Below are positions 5,334 to 5,906 of a stretch of DNA of 5,906 bases, piece after piece. Location: assembly GCA_003136295.1 (NCBI GenBank), contig PLDZ01000258.1:1-5906 (forward strand). Direction: 5' to 3'. Position 1 is the stretch's first letter. Each line of letters begins with the position of its first letter. Origin of the DNA: Candidatus Dormiibacterota bacterium. Lineage in GTDB: Bacteria > Chloroflexota > Dormibacteria > Aeolococcales > Aeolococcaceae. Position numbers and translations under genes: made by a program. The notes beneath the pieces were generated by a model. The model was not told where the DNA came from and did not search any database. It saw nothing but the letters and a program-made list of their open reading frames with translations.

Positions 5334-5906
5334 ATGACATCGCCCACCCTCGGAAAGGATCGATCCGATAGCCCTCCTGCCTTGACGGTCGACCACCTCA
5401 CCAAGCGTTTCGGCGAGCGCACCGCATTCCAGGACGTGTCGTTCACGGTCGCGCCCGGCGAGGTGTTCGGCTTCCTCGGACCCAACGGAGCGGGAAAGAC
5501 AACCACGGTTCGGACGCTGGGGACGCTGATAGCACCGACATCGGGCTCTGCAAGCGTCGCCGGCATTCCCCTGACTTCGGCCAACGGTCCAGAAATCCGA
5601 CAGCGAATCGCGATCATGCCCGAGAACCCGGGCCTCTATCAGCGCCTCACCGTCATCGAGAACCTCGAGCTTTTCGCCGGCCTCTACGGGCAGCGCAACT
5701 CAGGTCCCCGGATCACGAAGGCGCTGGAAGCCGTCAACCTCACGGCGCGCGGCCGCGATCTGTGCGGCAGCCTCTCCAAAGGCTTGCGGCAACGCGCGGG
5801 ACTGGCGCGCGCGCTACTCAATGATCCGGAGGTCATGTTCCTCGCCGAACCGACGTCCGGGATGGCTCCCGTGGCTGCACGCGAGGTCCACGATCTGATC
5901 ATCGGG
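5334..5906 (+). CDS. ABC transporter ATP-binding protein (partial; Walker B and D-loop aspartates replaced)
   Basis: An open frame runs from the ATG at 5334 to the window end, 191 residues without a stop, so the gene continues beyond it. It encodes the ATPase of an ABC exporter of the drug/ABC-2 type that would energise a separate permease. Visible elements are LTVDHLTKRFG (17-27), Walker A GPNGAGKT (49-56) with Lys55, the Q-loop region IMPENPGLY (94-102), where Glu takes the glutamine place as is common in this branch, and the signature LSKGLRQR (147-154). Walker B reads VMFLAEPTSG: Ala171 replaces the Mg-coordinating aspartate while catalytic Glu172 is kept. The D-loop reads GMAP instead of GLDP (Ala178). 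The sequence otherwise looks intact, so hydrolysis may be impaired or the base calls may be wrong. GGGA lies 15 bases before the start, a weak site. A permease gene would be expected downstream. Confidence 0.9.
   Translation, partial: MTSPTLGKDRSDSPPALTVDHLTKRFGERTAFQDVSFTVAPGEVFGFLGPNGAGKTTTVRTLGTLIAPTSGSASVAGIPLTSANGPEIRQRIAIMPENPGLYQRLTVIENLELFAGLYGQRNSGPRITKALEAVNLTARGRDLCGSLSKGLRQRAGLARALLNDPEVMFLAEPTSGMAPVAAREVHDLIIG

Noticed and set aside
4837..5337. Plus-strand open frame (166 codons) across the deacetylase N-terminus and the intergenic region
   Set aside because: It is antisense to the deacetylase motif regions, arginine-rich and without domain features.

Overview
The window is a GC-rich (about two thirds G+C by eye), densely packed bacterial segment. 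Overlapping genes, one TTG start and a high-GC style four-helix membrane protein suggest an actinobacterium or a similar high-GC lineage. There is no rRNA, ribosomal protein or other taxonomic marker, so this is only an impression. No tRNA, CRISPR array, transposase or phage gene was seen.

Left part (1-3179, plus strand): the tail of an unrecognised gene (1-147) is followed 30 bases later by four tightly linked genes: a pterin synthase of the PTPS/QueD fold (178-600), a class I SAM-dependent methyltransferase (582-1373), a GT-B family 4 glycosyltransferase (1370-2461) and a classical short-chain dehydrogenase (2454-3179). The genes overlap by 19, 4 and 8 bases, so they are almost certainly one transcription unit with translational coupling. 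A pterin-forming enzyme, a reductase, a sugar transferase and a methyltransferase together could make a methylated or glycosylated pteridine. That is inference: no substrate can be read from the sequence, and the pterin synthase has the Cys-His spacing of QueD.

Middle part (3198-4144): a single-domain metal cupin on the minus strand converges on the operon. About 40 bases upstream of it, on the plus strand, lies an 18-codon scrap that reads like the start of an ABC ATPase and ends in a stop. A four-helix membrane protein of unknown function begins at its end (3671-4144).

Right part (4163-5906): a polysaccharide-deacetylase-fold hydrolase without a signal peptide (minus strand, 4163-5179) is divergent from an ABC transporter ATPase (plus strand, from 5334, cut by the window end). 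The 154-base gap between them carries two perfect palindromes. The ATPase is unusual: alanine replaces both the Walker B aspartate and the D-loop aspartate, while Walker A and the catalytic glutamate are intact.

The best leads are the putative pteridine-modifying operon and the ABC ATPase with its altered Walker B region.
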